A stretch of 64,000 nt of DNA from Pseudomonas sp. N040. GTDB taxonomy: Bacteria; Pseudomonadota; Gammaproteobacteria; Pseudomonadales; Pseudomonadaceae. The stretch lies in contig NZ_JADOBE010000002.1 of the NCBI RefSeq assembly GCF_015637705.1, positions 167,397-231,396 of the forward strand, read 5' to 3'. Below, piece after piece: positions 17,691 to 28,128 of this stretch. Both the position numbers and the translations under genes were made by a program. Each line of letters begins with the position of its first letter. Within the stretch, counting starts at the first letter, position 1. Below the pieces are notes generated by a model, which saw only the letters and a list, made by a program, of their open reading frames with translations, did not search any database and had not been told where the DNA came from.

Positions 17691-20531
17691 TCAGGCCAGT
17701 TTACCGATCAATTCACGCGCTTCCTGCTGCTGGGATTCGCTACCCTCGGCAATCACCTCGTCGAGAATGTCGCGGGCACCCTCGGCATCACCCATATCGA
17801 TGTAGGCGCGCGCCAGATCGAGCTTGGTCGCCGCTTCATCGGTGCCAGAAAGGAAATCGAAATCCTCATCATCGTCTGCCGCCAAATCGCCCTGCTCCTG
17901 CAACAGTTCCGGCTCGTCCTGCAGCGAAAAATCGTCAAACGAAGCACTCAACTGGTCCAGCTCGTCATTCAGCGCTTCCAGCGTCGGCTCCGGCTCTGCC
18001 AGCGCCGACTGGAGGGATTGCTGTTCGCCGGTGGCCGGCAAAGCGAAGTCTTCGGCCAGGTCCAGCGCAGAGTCGAGCCCGAAGCTGTCATCGTCAGCAC
18101 CTGCGCCGCTATCGAGCTCCGGCAACTCCAGACTGATTTCATTCTCATCGGGCAACGCGTAATCGCTACTGCCGGTCGATGCCTGGGCAGGCTCCAGCTC
18201 GAAGTCGAAATCTGAAAAATCATCGACTTGCTTGAGTGCCTGACTCGATTCGGATGCCGCCGGCGCTTCAAGCGTCAGGCCAAAATCAATGTCATCTTTA
18301 GCGCTGGCTGCCGGCTCGGCAAAATCGATATCCAGCGCAAAGTCATCCAGATCCTGGTCGGATGCGCTTGCCGGCGCCCGAAACTCTTCGTCGATTTCAG
18401 CATCCAGGTCTTCCAGGCTCAAATCGAACGCATCATCCGCATCCTGCGGCGCGGCAGGTGGCGCGTCGGAAATCAGATCTTCCATGGCAAAATCATCGGG
18501 CTCGGCAACATGGCCAACACCCGCGGCGAACCCCGCCGCCGCCATCGCCGGATACTTGGCCTTGATCTGCTCGATCTGCGCGCTCACCCCACCAACTTCC
18601 TGCAGTTCGGCTTCCTGGCGCTGGAAGCCGTCACGATCACCCAGCTCTGCCAGCACTTCCATCAACTTCAGCTGCAGATCGGCGCGTTGCGGCTCATTGT
18701 TGATGGCGCCCTGCAGGAATTCGGCGGCCTGATTGAACTTGCCATAAGCGATATAGCTTTCCGCCTCGGCCAAGGCATCGATTGGCTGAGCATTGACCGG
18801 CTCTTTCTGCGGCTCTATTGCCGCATCATCCAGCCCGGCAAAGGTGTCATCAGGCAGCTCAGCCTCACTATCGAAATCCTTGTCGGTGTCGATATCCAGA
18901 GGTTTGGCTGCTGCAGACTGACTGTCTTTCAAGGCGTTACGCCGTGAAAGCGCCATCAAACCAAGCAGAATAATCAGCAAACCTGCGCCGGCAGAGCCTA
19001 CCAGCAGTGGATTGCCCAGGAACTCGTCGACCGGACTGACCGGTTCCGGCGCGACCGCGCTGGCTGTTTCGCTGACAACCTGCACAGGCTGGACTTCTTC
19101 GACTGGCGCTACCGCCGCTGCCGGCTTGGCTGCTGCAGGGGCTGGCGCGGCTTGAGCTGCTGGCTCCTCCACCTTGGCGGTCGCCGGGGCATCAGCCACC
19201 GGCTGCACGGGGGCAGTGGGCTGTGCAGGAGTACTCTCGGCGACGACCGGCGCCTGTGCTGGCTTGTCCGCGATTGGTGCTGGAGCGAGCGGCTGCTCGG
19301 ACTTGGTTGCAAGCGCCGCCTCGGCGGCCTGCTTTTCCTGCGCGAGCAGATCGGCCTGCAACTTGGCCAACTGGTCATCCTTGAGCTGGACCAGTTTCTG
19401 CAGCTTGTCCATCTGGCTTTGCAGGTCCGCCACACGCTCCTTGAGCTCTTCACCCTGGCGGCGCGAGGTATCCAGGCTTTCCTGGGTAACTGCCAGCTTG
19501 TCGCTCAGGACCTTGCTGTCCTCCCCAGCGCCCTTGTCACTGCCTGAAGCTGCCTTGCCAGCCTCGGCGGCAACCAGCCGAAGACTGTCCTTGGTTTCGA
19601 TCTGCGCCGGCGCCTCACCGGCCACATCGCGCTTGGTTGCATCCAGTTGCCGGGCGGTTACCGGCGTCAGGCTGCGCCCTTCACGCCAGGCACTGTTCTG
19701 CTCCGCCACCTCAGCCGTGGCAGCCGAGCCGGAGCGTGCATTGACCTGGGACGCATCCGGCAGACGCAGCACCTGGCCACTTTTCAGACTGTTGATATTG
19801 CCGCCGATGAAGGCATTCGGATTGAGGTCCTGAATGGCCAACATGGTCTGATTCAGGGAACCACTCGACTGAACCCGCTGGGCAATCTCCCAAAGCGTGT
19901 CGTTCTTGCTGGTCCTGTACTGATCGCCAGAGATTGCTTCAGCGGCCACCGCCGCCGGACGGGACTCGGCACGGGCAGGCGCGGCAACTGGCGAACCCGG
20001 CAGGGAACCTGCCTTGAAGGGGCCGTCTGCAGGAGCACTCTGGCTGCGCGGCGCAGCAACCGGGACAGGGCTCGGCGCAGGCACTGCAACAGGAAGACGG
20101 GGTGCCGCGGCAATCGCGGTCTCCGGCGAATACAGGGGCGGATCCAGCAGCAGGGTGTACTCACGCAGAACCCGACCACTCGGCCAGACCACCTCTACCA
20201 GAAAGTTCAAATAAGGTTCGCGCACCGGCTTGCCCGAAGTGACACGGATCGCTCCCTTGCCATTCGCCAGGATGACGGGGGTGAACTTCAGGTCGGTGAG
20301 GAAAAACTCGCGCTCGACCCCGGCCTTGCTGAAGTCTTCGGGAGAAGCCAGACGGGGAATGATCTCGGCCTTGTCCAGATCGCGGATTTCGAGCAACTCG
20401 ATGTTCGCATCAAGCGGCTGATTGAGCGATGACTGTAGAGATATCTCTCCGAGTCCCAGCGCATGCGCCATACCGGAAGTAAGCGACGTTGCAGCCGCGA
20501 TTGCCAGTACCAGTTTGCGAACCCGAATCAT
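17691..20531 (-). CDS. fimV: FimV/HubP family polar motility protein
   Basis: The start MIRVRKLVLAIAAATSL at 20531 begins a signal peptide, giving 946 residues. Domain order: signal peptide; conserved FimV N-terminal domain (LGLGEISLQSSLNQPLDANI); Pro/Ala linker; a LysM domain near 205-265 (YRTSKNDTLWEIAQ); a coiled coil; a membrane helix (LLVGSAGAGLLIILLGLMAL); a very acidic cytoplasmic part with several DLDDFALD-like blocks; and a C-terminal TPR-like FimV domain. It organises pole-localised functions, including type IV pilus twitching. A good promoter lies about 145 bases upstream. Confidence 0.95.
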   Translation of the reverse strand: MIRVRKLVLAIAAATSLTSGMAHALGLGEISLQSSLNQPLDANIELLEIRDLDKAEIIPRLASPEDFSKAGVEREFFLTDLKFTPVILANGKGAIRVTSGKPVREPYLNFLVEVVWPSGRVLREYTLLLDPPLYSPETAIAAAPRLPVAVPAPSPVPVAAPRSQSAPADGPFKAGSLPGSPVAAPARAESRPAAVAAEAISGDQYRTSKNDTLWEIAQRVQSSGSLNQTMLAIQDLNPNAFIGGNINSLKSGQVLRLPDASQVNARSGSAATAEVAEQNSAWREGRSLTPVTARQLDATKRDVAGEAPAQIETKDSLRLVAAEAGKAASGSDKGAGEDSKVLSDKLAVTQESLDTSRRQGEELKERVADLQSQMDKLQKLVQLKDDQLAKLQADLLAQEKQAAEAALATKSEQPLAPAPIADKPAQAPVVAESTPAQPTAPVQPVADAPATAKVEEPAAQAAPAPAAAKPAAAVAPVEEVQPVQVVSETASAVAPEPVSPVDEFLGNPLLVGSAGAGLLIILLGLMALSRRNALKDSQSAAAKPLDIDTDKDFDSEAELPDDTFAGLDDAAIEPQKEPVNAQPIDALAEAESYIAYGKFNQAAEFLQGAINNEPQRADLQLKLMEVLAELGDRDGFQRQEAELQEVGGVSAQIEQIKAKYPAMAAAGFAAGVGHVAEPDDFAMEDLISDAPPAAPQDADDAFDLSLEDLDAEIDEEFRAPASASDQDLDDFALDIDFAEPAASAKDDIDFGLTLEAPAASESSQALKQVDDFSDFDFELEPAQASTGSSDYALPDENEISLELPELDSGAGADDDSFGLDSALDLAEDFALPATGEQQSLQSALAEPEPTLEALNDELDQLSASFDDFSLQDEPELLQEQGDLAADDDEDFDFLSGTDEAATKLDLARAYIDMGDAEGARDILDEVIAEGSESQQQEARELIGKLA

Positions 20532-20925
20532 AGTGATATCCCTTGTCTTATCTTTTTTTTCTCGACCAGCGAGAGGGTATTTTGCCACTAATTGCCCACA
20601 ACTCGAGGCGCTTTCCGACCAGTCAGCGATTCAAGCAGGAGCGACAAGCTAGAAAGATTCTTCAAATTTACGGTAAGTATCTTTCACAGATAGTGTTTTA
20701 TCAACTTTTGACCCATCTGCAAAGCAGTCCACAGGAATGCCATGCAGCGATAATCAGAAGCAATCCACAAATTGACGCCAGTGAACCGTTGAGCAGGATC
20801 ACCAATGCGCACCGACCTAGCGAAGCAGGATTGCAGATAAAACCGGGAAATGCGGCGCTTAAGCCCAAGCAGGCTTGCTCCGGGCCAACCACCCTTGCCG
20901 ATGGCTAACCCGGATGCGTCAAGAA
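20532..20925. promoter_or_regulatory. AT-richer leader and intergenic region between asd and fimV
   Basis: This 394-base gap has no convincing gene. It is clearly richer in A and T than the flanking genes and contains the fimV promoter described separately, followed by a leader of about 138 bases. Nothing else structured was seen on either strand apart from short A/T runs. Confidence 0.55.
20676..20704 (-). promoter_or_regulatory. Candidate sigma-70 promoter of fimV
   Basis: On the minus strand TTGATA (5 of 6 to consensus) is followed after 17 bases by GATACT (4 of 6). Spacing is ideal. Transcription would start near 20669, leaving a leader of roughly 138 bases before the fimV ATG. Confidence 0.55.
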
Positions 20926-22038
20926 TCAGCGTTCCAGCAGAATCCGCAGCATGCGCCGCAGCGGCTCGGCAGCACCCCAGAGCAACTGATCGCCGACGGT
21001 GAAGGCGCCCAGGTACTGCGAGCCCATGTTCAGCTTGCGCAAACGCCCAACCGGCACGCTCAGGGTACCGGTCACCGCGGTCGGGCCCAGCTCGCGAATG
21101 CTTGCTTCACGCTGGTTGGGCACCAGCTTGACCCACGGGTTGTGCTGGCTGATCAGCTGCTCGATGTCAGCCATCGGCACATCCTTGTTCAGCTTGATGG
21201 TCAGTGCCTGGCTGTGGCAACGCATGGCACCGATGCGCACACACAGGCCATCGACCGGAATCGGATTCTTGTTGCGCCCGAGGATCTTGTTGGTCTCGGC
21301 CTGGCCTTTCCACTCTTCACGGCTCTGCCCGTTTGGCAGTTCCTTGTCGATGTAGGGGATCAGGCTGCCGGCCAGCGGCACACCAAAATTGTCCACCGGG
21401 AAGCCTTCGCCGCGCATCGCCTCGGCGACTTTGCGATCGATATCGAGAATAGCGCTGGCCGGATTGGCCAGATCGTCAGCCACAGCACCATGAATAGCGC
21501 CCATCTGCTTGATCAGCTCGCGCATATTCTGCGCACCCGCCCCGGATGCGGCCTGGTAGGTCATGGCGCTCATCCATTCGACCAGGCCGGCCTCGTACAG
21601 ACCGCCCAGCGCCATCAGCATCAGGCTGACCGTGCAGTTGCCACCGATGTAGTTCTTGATCCCGCTATCCAGCGACTGGTCGATGACCCTGCGATTCACC
21701 GGGTCCAGCACGATCACCGCATTATCGGCCATGCGCAGCGCCGAAGCAGCGTCGATCCAGTAGCCGTCCCAGCCGGCTTCCAGCAGCTTGGGGAAAACCT
21801 CGTTGGTGTAATCACCACCCTGACAGGTAAGGATCACATCCAGGCCTTTCAGCTCATCGATGCTGTAGGCGTCTTTCAGCGGGGCAATGTCCTTGCCAAC
21901 ATCCGGCCCCTGCCCGCCCACATTCGAGGTGGTGAAGAACACCGGTTCGATCAGGTCGAAATCCCGCTCTTCCAGCATCCGCTGCATGAGCACCGAACCC
22001 ACCATACCGCGCCAACCGATCAGACCTACGCGCTTCAT
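20926..22038 (-). CDS. asd: Aspartate-semialdehyde dehydrogenase
   Basis: The 370-residue protein starts [20 protein letters not shown], the family's NADP-binding motif, and has its catalytic Cys135 in GGNCTVSLM. It reduces aspartyl phosphate to aspartate semialdehyde for lysine, threonine and methionine. Length fits the gammaproteobacterial form. It follows leuB by 56 bases, the standard Pseudomonas order. Confidence 0.97.
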   Translation of the reverse strand: MKRVGLIGWRGMVGSVLMQRMLEERDFDLIEPVFFTTSNVGGQGPDVGKDIAPLKDAYSIDELKGLDVILTCQGGDYTNEVFPKLLEAGWDGYWIDAASALRMADNAVIVLDPVNRRVIDQSLDSGIKNYIGGNCTVSLMLMALGGLYEAGLVEWMSAMTYQAASGAGAQNMRELIKQMGAIHGAVADDLANPASAILDIDRKVAEAMRGEGFPVDNFGVPLAGSLIPYIDKELPNGQSREEWKGQAETNKILGRNKNPIPVDGLCVRIGAMRCHSQALTIKLNKDVPMADIEQLISQHNPWVKLVPNQREASIRELGPTAVTGTLSVPVGRLRKLNMGSQYLGAFTVGDQLLWGAAEPLRRMLRILLER

Positions 22039-22094
22039 AGCACTACACCTTCAAAGAGAGAGTCATTCCGCCACCTGCGCGGCGGAGCGAAAGA

Positions 22095-23177
22095 TTACAG
22101 ACTGCGCAGTGCCTCGACTACCGCATCACCCATGGCTGCCGTACCGACTTTAGTCTTGCCTGCCGACCAGATATCACCGGTGCGCAGCCCCTGATCCAGC
22201 ACCAGGCTGACGGCACGCTCGATGGCATCTGCCGCTACCACCTGGCTGAAGCTGTAGCGCAGCAGCATCGACACCGAGAGGATGGTCGCCAGCGGGTTGG
22301 CAATCCCTTTGCCGGCGATATCCGGCGCCGAGCCGTGGCAGGGCTCGTACATGCCCTTGTTGTTGGCATCCAGCGAAGCCGACGGCAGCATGCCGATGGA
22401 GCCGGTAAGCATCGAGGCTTCGTCGGAGAGGATGTCACCGAACAGATTGTCGGTGACCATCACGTCGAACTGCTTGGGTGCCCGCACCAGCTGCATGGCG
22501 GCGTTGTCGACGTACATATGGCTCAGCTCGACATCCGGGTAATCCCTGGCCACTTCCTCGACCACGGCGCGCCACAACTGGCTGGACGCCAGCACGTTGG
22601 CCTTGTCCACCGAGCACAGCTTCTTGCCGCGCACACGCGCCATATCAAAACCGACACGGGCAATCCGGCGGATTTCGCTTTCACTGTACGGCAGGGTGTC
22701 GTAGGCCATGCGCTCGCCGTTCTCCAGCAGCTTGCTCTCGCGCGGCTGGCCGAAGTAGATGCCACCGGTCAACTCACGCACGATCAGGATATCCAGACCG
22801 GATACCACTTCCGGCTTCAGCGACGAAGCGTCGGCCAGCTGCGGATAGAGAATCGCCGGGCGCAGGTTGGCGAACAGCCCCAGTTGCGAGCGGATTTTCA
22901 GCAGGCCGCGCTCCGGGCGCAGGGCCGGCTCGATGGCATCCCACTTCGGGCCACCCACGGCGCCGAGCAGAATGGCATCGGCGGCGCGCGCGCGCGCCAG
23001 GGTTTCATCCGCCAGCGGTACGCCGTACTTGTCGTAGGCGGCGCCGCCCAACTCGTCGAAGCTCAGCTCGAAGCCCAGGCTGTACTTGGCGTTGGCCAGC
23101 TGCAGCACCTTGACCGCTTCGGCCATGATTTCCGGGCCGATACCGTCACCAGGGAGAACCAGAATCTGCTTGCTCAT
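22095..23177 (-). CDS. leuB: 3-isopropylmalate dehydrogenase
   Basis: The 360-residue protein has the family start [14 protein letters not shown] and the C-terminal NAD loop [18 protein letters not shown]. It oxidatively decarboxylates 3-isopropylmalate in leucine synthesis. It is separated from leuD by a 94-base gap filled by a palindromic repeat, so the repeat element lies within the operon. Confidence 0.97.
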   Translation of the reverse strand: MSKQILVLPGDGIGPEIMAEAVKVLQLANAKYSLGFELSFDELGGAAYDKYGVPLADETLARARAADAILLGAVGGPKWDAIEPALRPERGLLKIRSQLGLFANLRPAILYPQLADASSLKPEVVSGLDILIVRELTGGIYFGQPRESKLLENGERMAYDTLPYSESEIRRIARVGFDMARVRGKKLCSVDKANVLASSQLWRAVVEEVARDYPDVELSHMYVDNAAMQLVRAPKQFDVMVTDNLFGDILSDEASMLTGSIGMLPSASLDANNKGMYEPCHGSAPDIAGKGIANPLATILSVSMLLRYSFSQVVAADAIERAVSLVLDQGLRTGDIWSAGKTKVGTAAMGDAVVEALRSL

Positions 23178-23193
23178 CGCATTCCTCTATTCC

Positions 23194-23268
23194 GTAGGAT
23201 GGATAACGGCCAACGGCCTTATCCACCGAAATTCATGGTGGAAAACGCTTTTCGGCTTCCCACCCTAC
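23194..23268. repeat. Palindromic intergenic repeat between leuD and leuB
   Basis: The element starts GTAGGATGGATAACGGCC and ends CCACCCTAC. It contains two hairpins: GGATAA...TTATCC, and GGTGG...CCACC. The GTAGG/CCTAC ends are the type of terminal pair seen in dispersed Pseudomonas repeats. It may affect leuB expression or mRNA stability, which is inference. Confidence 0.6.
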
Positions 23269-23271
23269 ACA

Positions 23272-23922
23272 TCACTTGATCGCGCCGAACAACCAGGGGT
23301 TGCTCTGCTGGTGCTTGCTTTCGAAGGCCTTGATCGCGTCACTGTCCTGCAGGGTCAGGCCGATGTCGTCCAGACCATTGAGCAGGCAGTGCTTGCGGAA
23401 GGCGTCCACCTCGAAGTGGTAGACCTTGCCGTCCGGACGGGTCACGGTCTGCGCCGCCAGATCGACGCTGAGCTGGTAGCCCTCGCAGGCCTCGGCCTGC
23501 TGGAACAACTCGTCGACTTCCGCCTCGGTCAGGATGATCGGCAACATGCCGTTCTTGAAGCTGTTGTTGAAGAAGATGTCGGCGTAGCTCGGCGCGATCA
23601 CCGCACGGAAGCCGTACTCTTCCAGCGCCCAGGGCGCATGTTCACGGCTGGAGCCACAACCGAAGTTCTCCCGCGCCAGCAACACGCTGGCGCCCTGATA
23701 ACGCGGGAAGTTCAGCACGAAGTCCTTGTTGAGCGGACGCTGCGAGCAATCCTGGCCCGGCTGACCGACATCCAGATAGCGCCACTCGTCAAACAGGTTC
23801 TGGCCAAAGCCGGTACGCTTGATCGACTTCAGAAACTGCTTGGGAATGATCTGATCGGTGTCGACGTTGGCACGATCGAGCGGAGCCACCAAGCCTGTAT
23901 GTTGGGTAAACGCTTTCATCAT
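23272..23922 (-). CDS. leuD: 3-isopropylmalate dehydratase small subunit
   Basis: The 216-residue protein has the LeuD swivelling-domain motifs [15 protein letters not shown] and [16 protein letters not shown]. It completes the LeuCD isomerase, which interconverts 2- and 3-isopropylmalate. Its ATG overlaps the leuC stop by 4 bases, matching the need for equal amounts of both subunits. Confidence 0.97.
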   Translation of the reverse strand: MMKAFTQHTGLVAPLDRANVDTDQIIPKQFLKSIKRTGFGQNLFDEWRYLDVGQPGQDCSQRPLNKDFVLNFPRYQGASVLLARENFGCGSSREHAPWALEEYGFRAVIAPSYADIFFNNSFKNGMLPIILTEAEVDELFQQAEACEGYQLSVDLAAQTVTRPDGKVYHFEVDAFRKHCLLNGLDDIGLTLQDSDAIKAFESKHQQSNPWLFGAIK

Positions 23923-25355
23923 TCAGCTCCTTGCTTGCTCAACTCGCGCACATCGATAAAGCGCCCGGTCACCGCAGCGGCCGCAGCCATCGCCGGGCTG
24001 ACCAGGTGGGTACGCCCGCCGGCACCCTGACGCCCTTCGAAGTTGCGGTTGGACGTCGACGCACAATGTTCGCCACTGCCCAGCTTGTCCGGGTTCATCG
24101 CCAGGCACATCGAGCAGCCCGGCTCACGCCATTCAAAACCGGCCTCGATAAAGATCTGGTCCAGCCCTTCGGCCTCGGCCTGCGCCTTGACCAGACCGGA
24201 ACCCGGCACCACCAGCGCCTGCTTGATGGTGCTGGCGACCTTGCGGCCCTTGGCCACGTCGGCAGCGGCACGCAAATCTTCGATGCGCGAGTTGGTGCAG
24301 GAGCCGATAAACACCCGGTCCAGCTGGATCGAGGTGATTGCCTGGTTGGCCGAGAGGCCCATGTACTTCAAGGCGCGCACGATCGAGTCGCGCTTGACCG
24401 GGTCGGCTTCGGCGGCCGGGTCCGGCACTTGCGCATCCACCGGCAAGACCATCTCCGGCGAGGTGCCCCAGGTCACCTGCGGCTTGATCTGTGCGGCATC
24501 CAGCTCGACCACGGTATCGAAGTGCGCATCGGCGTCGGACACCAGATCGGCCCAGACCGCGACCGCCTTGTCCCAGTCCTCGCCCTTCGGCGCAAAGGTG
24601 CGACCCTTGACGTAGGCGATGGTCTTGTCGTCAACAGCCACCACACCGACCCGTGCTCCGGCTTCGATGGCCATGTTGCAGATGGTCATGCGGCCTTCCA
24701 TCGACAGGTCGCGAATCGCGCTGCCGGCAAATTCCAGCGCATGGCCGTTACCACCGGCGGTACCGATCTTGCCGATGATCGCCAGCACGATGTCCTTGGC
24801 CGTCACGCCGAACGGCAACCGGCCTTCGACGCGCACCTGCATGTTCTTCATCTTCTTGGCCACCAGGCACTGGGTAGCCAGCACATGCTCGACCTCCGAC
24901 GTACCGATGCCATGCGCCAGCGCACCAAAGGCGCCGTGGGTCGAGGTGTGCGAGTCGCCACAGACCACGGTCATGCCCGGCAAGGTGGCGCCCTGCTCCG
25001 GGCCAACCACGTGGACGATGCCCTGGCGGCTGTCGTTCATCTTGAATTCGAGGATGCCGAAGTCGTCGCAGTTCTCGTCGAGAGTCTGCACCTGCAGGCG
25101 CGAGACTTCATCGGCAATCGACTCCAGGCCGCCCTGACGCTCGGCCCTGGTGGTCGGCACGTTGTGGTCCGGGGTGGCGATGTTGGCGTCGACGCGCCAT
25201 GGCTGGCGACCGGCCAGACGCAGCCCTTCAAAGGCCTGCGGCGAGGTCACTTCGTGGAGGATGTGCCGGTCGATATAGATCAGCGACGAACCATCATCGC
25301 GACGCTTTACCTCGTGCGCATCCCAGAGCTTGTCGTACAGCGTTTTGCCGGCCAT
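23919..25355 (-). CDS. leuC: 3-isopropylmalate dehydratase large subunit
   Basis: The 478-residue aconitase-family protein has the iron-sulfur Cys residues in [12 protein letters not shown] and [13 protein letters not shown], and the family start [13 protein letters not shown]. With LeuD it isomerises isopropylmalate via a 4Fe-4S cluster. It is the first gene of the leuCD(B) group and faces a divergent LysR regulator gene. Confidence 0.97.
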   Translation of the reverse strand: MAGKTLYDKLWDAHEVKRRDDGSSLIYIDRHILHEVTSPQAFEGLRLAGRQPWRVDANIATPDHNVPTTRAERQGGLESIADEVSRLQVQTLDENCDDFGILEFKMNDSRQGIVHVVGPEQGATLPGMTVVCGDSHTSTHGAFGALAHGIGTSEVEHVLATQCLVAKKMKNMQVRVEGRLPFGVTAKDIVLAIIGKIGTAGGNGHALEFAGSAIRDLSMEGRMTICNMAIEAGARVGVVAVDDKTIAYVKGRTFAPKGEDWDKAVAVWADLVSDADAHFDTVVELDAAQIKPQVTWGTSPEMVLPVDAQVPDPAAEADPVKRDSIVRALKYMGLSANQAITSIQLDRVFIGSCTNSRIEDLRAAADVAKGRKVASTIKQALVVPGSGLVKAQAEAEGLDQIFIEAGFEWREPGCSMCLAMNPDKLGSGEHCASTSNRNFEGRQGAGGRTHLVSPAMAAAAAVTGRFIDVRELSKQGAE

Positions 25356-25539
25356 GGGTCAATCCTCATCTTCGGGCTTGGTCAGTTGGGAGCAATGCGG
25401 ATTTTTGCCCCTCTTTTCACCAGACAAATCCTAGGGATAACTAACAAATAACTCCAATTCATTCTTTTTATGCTTTGGATAACAATATGGAATGTAAGTT
25501 AAACTCCAGCCTCCGTTCCGCCAACCGGGAGCAGCCGCC
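25356..25539. promoter_or_regulatory. Divergent regulatory region between leuC and LysR gene
   Basis: The 184-base gap is AT-rich in its middle and must hold both promoters. Two direct copies of GGATAAC, at 25435-25441 and 25477-25483, are spaced exactly 42 bases apart, four helical turns, which would suit a LysR-type tetramer. No -35/-10 pair could be chosen with confidence. Confidence 0.4.
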
Positions 25540-26409
25540 GTGGACCTCGCCAACCTGAATGCCTTCATCGCCATTGCCGAAACCGGCAGCTTTTCGCATG
25601 CCGGCGAACGCCTGCACCTGACCCAGCCGGCCATCAGCAAGCGTATCGCCGGCCTGGAGCAGCAGCTCAAGGTGCGCCTGTTCGACCGCCTGGGCCGCGA
25701 GATCGGTCTTACCGAAGCCGGTCGCGCCCTGCTGCCGCGGGCCTACCAGATTCTCGGAGTACTTGATGATACGCGCCGCGCGCTGACCAACCTGAGTGGC
25801 GAGATCAGCGGTCGCCTGACCCTGGCCACCAGCCACCACATCGGCCTGCACCGCCTGCCGCCGCTGTTGCGCGCCTTTACCCGCGCCCATCCGCAAGTGG
25901 CCCTGGACATCCAGTTTCTCGACTCGGAAGTGGCCTACGAGGAAGTTCTGCATGGCCGCGCGGAGCTGGCGGTGATCACCCTGGCCCCGGACACCCGCGA
26001 GCCGGTGCGCGCCGTAGCGGTGTGGGACGATCCGCTGGATTTCGTCGCCGCCCCCGAACACCCGCTGGCGCGCAGTGGCGCCATCAGTCTGGCCGACGTG
26101 GCCCGCCACCCGGCCGTGTTTCCCGGCGGCAACACCTTCACCCATCACATCGTGCGCCGGCTGTTCGAGCGCGAAGGCCTGACACCCAACATCGGCATGA
26201 GCACCAACTACCTGGAAACCATCAAGATGATGGTGTCCATCGGCATCGCCTGGAGCGTGCTGCCGCGCACCATGCTCGACGACCAGGTGGCTCGCCTGCC
26301 GCTGCCGGGAATCCAGCTGGAGCGCCAGCTGGGCTACATCCTGCACAGCGAGCGCACCCTGTCGAACGCCGCCCGGGCCTTCATGACCCTGCTGGACAAC
26401 CAGCGCTGA
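25540..26409 (+). CDS. LysR family transcriptional regulator, divergent from leuC
   Basis: The 289-residue protein has the LysR winged-helix N-terminus (FIAIAETGSFSHAGERLHLT then QPAISKRIAGLEQQL) and a LysR substrate-binding domain. The GTG start at 25540 follows AGCAGCCGCC with a weak ribosome site. Divergence from leuC suggests control of the leucine operon in response to a pathway intermediate, as LeuO/LeuR-like regulators do, but this is inferred from position only. Confidence 0.88.
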   Translation: MDLANLNAFIAIAETGSFSHAGERLHLTQPAISKRIAGLEQQLKVRLFDRLGREIGLTEAGRALLPRAYQILGVLDDTRRALTNLSGEISGRLTLATSHHIGLHRLPPLLRAFTRAHPQVALDIQFLDSEVAYEEVLHGRAELAVITLAPDTREPVRAVAVWDDPLDFVAAPEHPLARSGAISLADVARHPAVFPGGNTFTHHIVRRLFEREGLTPNIGMSTNYLETIKMMVSIGIAWSVLPRTMLDDQVARLPLPGIQLERQLGYILHSERTLSNAARAFMTLLDNQR

Positions 26410-26425
26410 GCAACCGGCAGCGTCC

Positions 26426-27409
26426 TCAGCCCGCGGCAGGGGGACGCGCGCCGGCCAGCAACGCATCCAGCCGAATGCAATCGGTCTCAGGGCGTACCGT
26501 GGAGAACAGTTGCAGCGCCTGCGGGTAGCTGCGGCCAAGCATCTTCAACCACTGCTTCAGGCGCCCCGGGGCATAGCGTGGCGCCAGCCGGTTGCGTGAC
26601 TGCCGCCAGAAGTCCTCGAGCAACAGAAACACTTCGGGCCATTGCAGCGCCGGGACGGCCAGACCGGCACGCTCGGCGGCGATCTGCCGGGCCAGATCCG
26701 GCCGGGCCAGCAGGCCGCGGCCGAGCATGATGTCGTTGACGCCACTGACCGTGCGACAACGGCGCCAGTCCTCCAGCGTCCACATCTCGCCATTGGCGAT
26801 GACCGGCACCCTGACCACCTCGGCGACCCGGGCGATCCAGTCCCAGTGCGCCGGCGGCCGATAGCCATCGAGCTTGGTCCGCGCATGCACGACAATCTGC
26901 GCCGCACCGCCGTCCTGCAGCGCCCGCGCGCAGTCCAGCGCCACATCGGCACTCTCGTAGCCCAGGCGCATCTTGGCGGTGACCGGAATCTGCGCCGGCA
27001 CCGCACGCCGCACCGCAGCGACGATGGCCTGCAGCAACTCGGGTTCACGCAGCAGGATCGCGCCACCACGGGACTTGTTCACCGTGCGCGCCGGGCAGCC
27101 AAAGTTCAGGTCGATCACCGGCGCACCGAGTGCGCAGGCCAGCGCCGCGTTCTCGGCCAGGCACTGCGGATCGGAGCCGAGCAGTTGCACGTGCACCGGG
27201 GTGCCGGCGCGGGTACGGGCGCCCACGGCCAGTTCGGGAGCCAGCTTGCTGAAACTGGCGGTGGGCAGCAGGCGGTCATTGACCCGAATGAACTCGGTCA
27301 CGCACCAGTCGATCCCGCCGACGCGCGTCAGCACATCGCGGAGGATCTCGTCGACCACGCCTTCCATCGGTGCCAGGGCGATTTGCACGGGATTGTTCTC
27401 GAGAATCAA
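26426..27409 (-). CDS. dusC: tRNA-dihydrouridine(16) synthase
   Basis: The 327-residue protein is a flavin TIM-barrel Dus enzyme with the catalytic Cys105 in [17 protein letters not shown] and a start [13 protein letters not shown]. The SRGGAILL variant and the EGVVDE start resemble DusC rather than DusA or DusB, so position 16 of tRNA is the likely target. It runs convergently with the LysR gene, with a 16-base gap. Confidence 0.88.
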   Translation of the reverse strand: MILENNPVQIALAPMEGVVDEILRDVLTRVGGIDWCVTEFIRVNDRLLPTASFSKLAPELAVGARTRAGTPVHVQLLGSDPQCLAENAALACALGAPVIDLNFGCPARTVNKSRGGAILLREPELLQAIVAAVRRAVPAQIPVTAKMRLGYESADVALDCARALQDGGAAQIVVHARTKLDGYRPPAHWDWIARVAEVVRVPVIANGEMWTLEDWRRCRTVSGVNDIMLGRGLLARPDLARQIAAERAGLAVPALQWPEVFLLLEDFWRQSRNRLAPRYAPGRLKQWLKMLGRSYPQALQLFSTVRPETDCIRLDALLAGARPPAAG

Positions 27410-27675
27410 AGACAGGCAGTTGCCGGGCGCGGGAGTTTACCCGAATGGGGCTGGACTGCGGATTGCTAATCCGCGGCAGACTTGATGACCAGCACCGGGC
27501 GGGTGAGCGCGGCGCGCCGAGCCCCCGCTTTCGCCCTTGCCGGGAGACCTGCTTGCCTGACTCGCTGCGCTCGCCCCTCTGACTGCGTCCGGTCGCCAAC
27601 TGCACCGCTTGTGTAGGGCGGGTGCAACCCGCCGTTGCCGCGCGGGTTGCACCCGCCCTAGCAAATCGAGCGAAC
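27410..27675. repeat. Intergenic region with perfect inverted repeat
   Basis: The gap between dusC and the thioesterase contains an 18-base perfect inverted repeat. TAGGGCGGGTGCAACCCG occupies 27614-27631 and its complement 27643-27660, around an 11-base loop. The TAGGGCGGGTGCAACC core is a familiar dispersed element in Pseudomonas genomes. The rest of the region holds no credible gene. Confidence 0.6.
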
Positions 27676-28128
27676 CTACAACTCCCGTGGATAATGCTCG
27701 ATCACCGCCCGGCCATAGCCCTCGACAAACGCGGCCGGCATGCGTCGCGGCTTGCCGCTGGACATCTCGATGCAGGCAAAGGTAGTCAGCGCGCGCAACA
27801 GGGTGGCGCCATCCGCCGGTCTGATTACCTGAAAGCGCCGGGTCATCTTGAAGCGCTGATCCGAGTCGATGATCCAGGTGGCCACTTGCAGTTGCTGGCC
27901 CAGATAGGCGCTGGCCAGATAATCCACCTCATGCCGCACCACCGCCATGGCCCGGTCCAGGCGCTGATAGTCGGCCACGTCCAGCCCCAGGCTCTGCGAG
28001 TGGCTCCAGGCACAGCGCTCCAGCCAGCTGATATACACCGCATTGTTGGCATGCCCGAGGGCATCGATCTCGTCGGCCTGTACCTGCAGGTCGATCACAT
28101 AGGGGGGGTGAGCAAGATCCCAGTTCAT
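27676..28128 (-). CDS. Acyl-CoA thioesterase (4HBT hotdog family)
   Basis: The 150-residue protein has the hotdog thioesterase motif DEIDALGHANNAVYISWLE near residues 16-34, with the Asp/His/Asn residues typical of 4-hydroxybenzoyl-CoA thioesterase-like enzymes. It should hydrolyse an acyl- or aryl-CoA. It overlaps the eda stop by 4 bases, so it is translationally tied to the Entner-Doudoroff genes; the reason is not obvious. Confidence 0.82.
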   Translation of the reverse strand: MNWDLAHPPYVIDLQVQADEIDALGHANNAVYISWLERCAWSHSQSLGLDVADYQRLDRAMAVVRHEVDYLASAYLGQQLQVATWIIDSDQRFKMTRRFQVIRPADGATLLRALTTFACIEMSSGKPRRMPAAFVEGYGRAVIEHYPREL

